A stretch of 13,532 bases of DNA from DATGKD01 sp035294855 (lineage in GTDB: Bacteria > Actinomycetota > Acidimicrobiia > Acidimicrobiales > UBA8190): NCBI GenBank assembly GCA_035294855.1, contig DATGKD010000158.1:1-13532 (forward strand), in the 5' to 3' direction. Positions 13,219 through 13,532 of this stretch are shown here, piece after piece. The translations under genes and the position numbers were made by a program. The notes beneath the pieces were generated by a model. The model did not search any database. It was not told the DNA's origin and was given only the letters and a program-made list of their open reading frames with translations. Each line of letters starts with the position of its first letter. Within the stretch, counting starts at the first letter, position 1.

Positions 13219-13532
13219 CAACAGCTGCCGCCCACCCCGGGGGGTCGGGCACGGGTCGCGACGAGGAGCCCCTCCTCCTCCCGCGTCCGCGGCGGGTGTC
13301 CGTGCCGCCGGGCGGGCGCCGGGTCCCGGACGCGGCCGCCGACGAAACGCTCGACCGCACCGTGCACGCCCAGGGCTACGTCCTCGAGATCGCCGACGAC
13401 AGCGTGCGCGTGGTGGCGGCCGACGAGGCCGGGCTCCGACATGCGCGCGCCACGCTCGCCCAGCTGCGTCACCCCGTCAACGACGGCGGCACGCCGGGCT
13501 CCCTTCCCGCCTGTCGCATCGAGGACTGGCCC
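13200..13532 (+). CDS. Beta-N-acetylhexosaminidase (GH20-type), N-terminal fragment
   Basis: The first 111 residues are present and the gene leaves the right edge. After a Gly/Ala-rich start there is LLLPRPRRVSVPPGGRRV (25-42), then QGYVLEIADDSVRVVAADEA (59-76), GLRHARATLAQLR (78-90) and LPACRIEDWP (102-111). This is the order of the GH20b domain, in which a small alpha/beta domain precedes the catalytic barrel and the IEDWP motif leads into it. The enzyme would release terminal GlcNAc or GalNAc; the catalytic Asp-Glu pair is outside the window. GTG 13200 is chosen because GGAG lies five bases upstream and it overlaps the previous gene by 19 bases. No signal peptide is seen, so it may be cytosolic. 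A related family such as GH84 is possible. Confidence 0.72.
   Translation, partial: MGGRRLTTAAAHPGGSGTGRDEEPLLLPRPRRVSVPPGGRRVPDAAADETLDRTVHAQGYVLEIADDSVRVVAADEAGLRHARATLAQLRHPVNDGGTPGSLPACRIEDWP

Overview
The window is very GC-rich chromosomal DNA. It reads like an actinobacterium, most plausibly of the Acidimicrobiia type. This is inferred from four things: the GC-driven long antisense reading frames, several fatty-acid genes (two acyl-CoA dehydrogenases, an SCP2-type thiolase and a FabH-like synthase), a luciferase-like monooxygenase of the kind that often uses F420, and several genes whose start codon lies 5-7 bases after a TANNNT -10 box with no well-spaced ribosome binding site (leaderless transcripts). 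No rRNA, tRNA, CRISPR array, phage gene or insertion sequence was seen.

Left part (1-3544). The 5' end of a glycosyltransferase leaves the window on the minus strand. Divergent from it is a metal-transport pair. The first gene encodes a soluble protein with PRC-barrel-like, MgtE-N and paired CBS domains, which is the magnesium sensor of MgtE without its membrane pore. The second encodes an NRAMP-family membrane transporter whose two metal-binding motifs deviate from the Mn/Fe consensus. Together they suggest an NRAMP-type transporter, possibly for Mg2+, gated by a detached MgtE-like sensor. The 297-base gap between them and the short leader before the first gene both contain inverted repeats.

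Middle part (3578-9084). A FadE-like acyl-CoA dehydrogenase converges on a MarR-MFS efflux operon. That operon is divergent from an AidB-like acyl-CoA dehydrogenase, which in turn converges on a small NifU-C-terminal-domain (Nfu) iron-sulfur protein gene. Both convergent junctions hold tandem repeats (24-bp and 15-bp units, multiples of three) that run into the end of a coding sequence. In both places an off-length unit seems to have shifted the frame and shortened a repeat-encoded C-terminal tail.

Right part (9251-13532). A tightly packed plus-strand operon begins behind a perfect CTGACG-GGG-CGTCAG palindrome and a TAGCAT -10 box. It encodes a luciferase-like flavin/F420 oxidoreductase, an SCP2-type thiolase with a non-canonical HDAT motif, a FabH-like ketoacyl synthase with an intact Cys-His-Asn triad, a sugar-nucleotidyltransferase-like protein, and the start of a GH20-type beta-hexosaminidase. 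Neighbouring genes overlap or are separated by one base.
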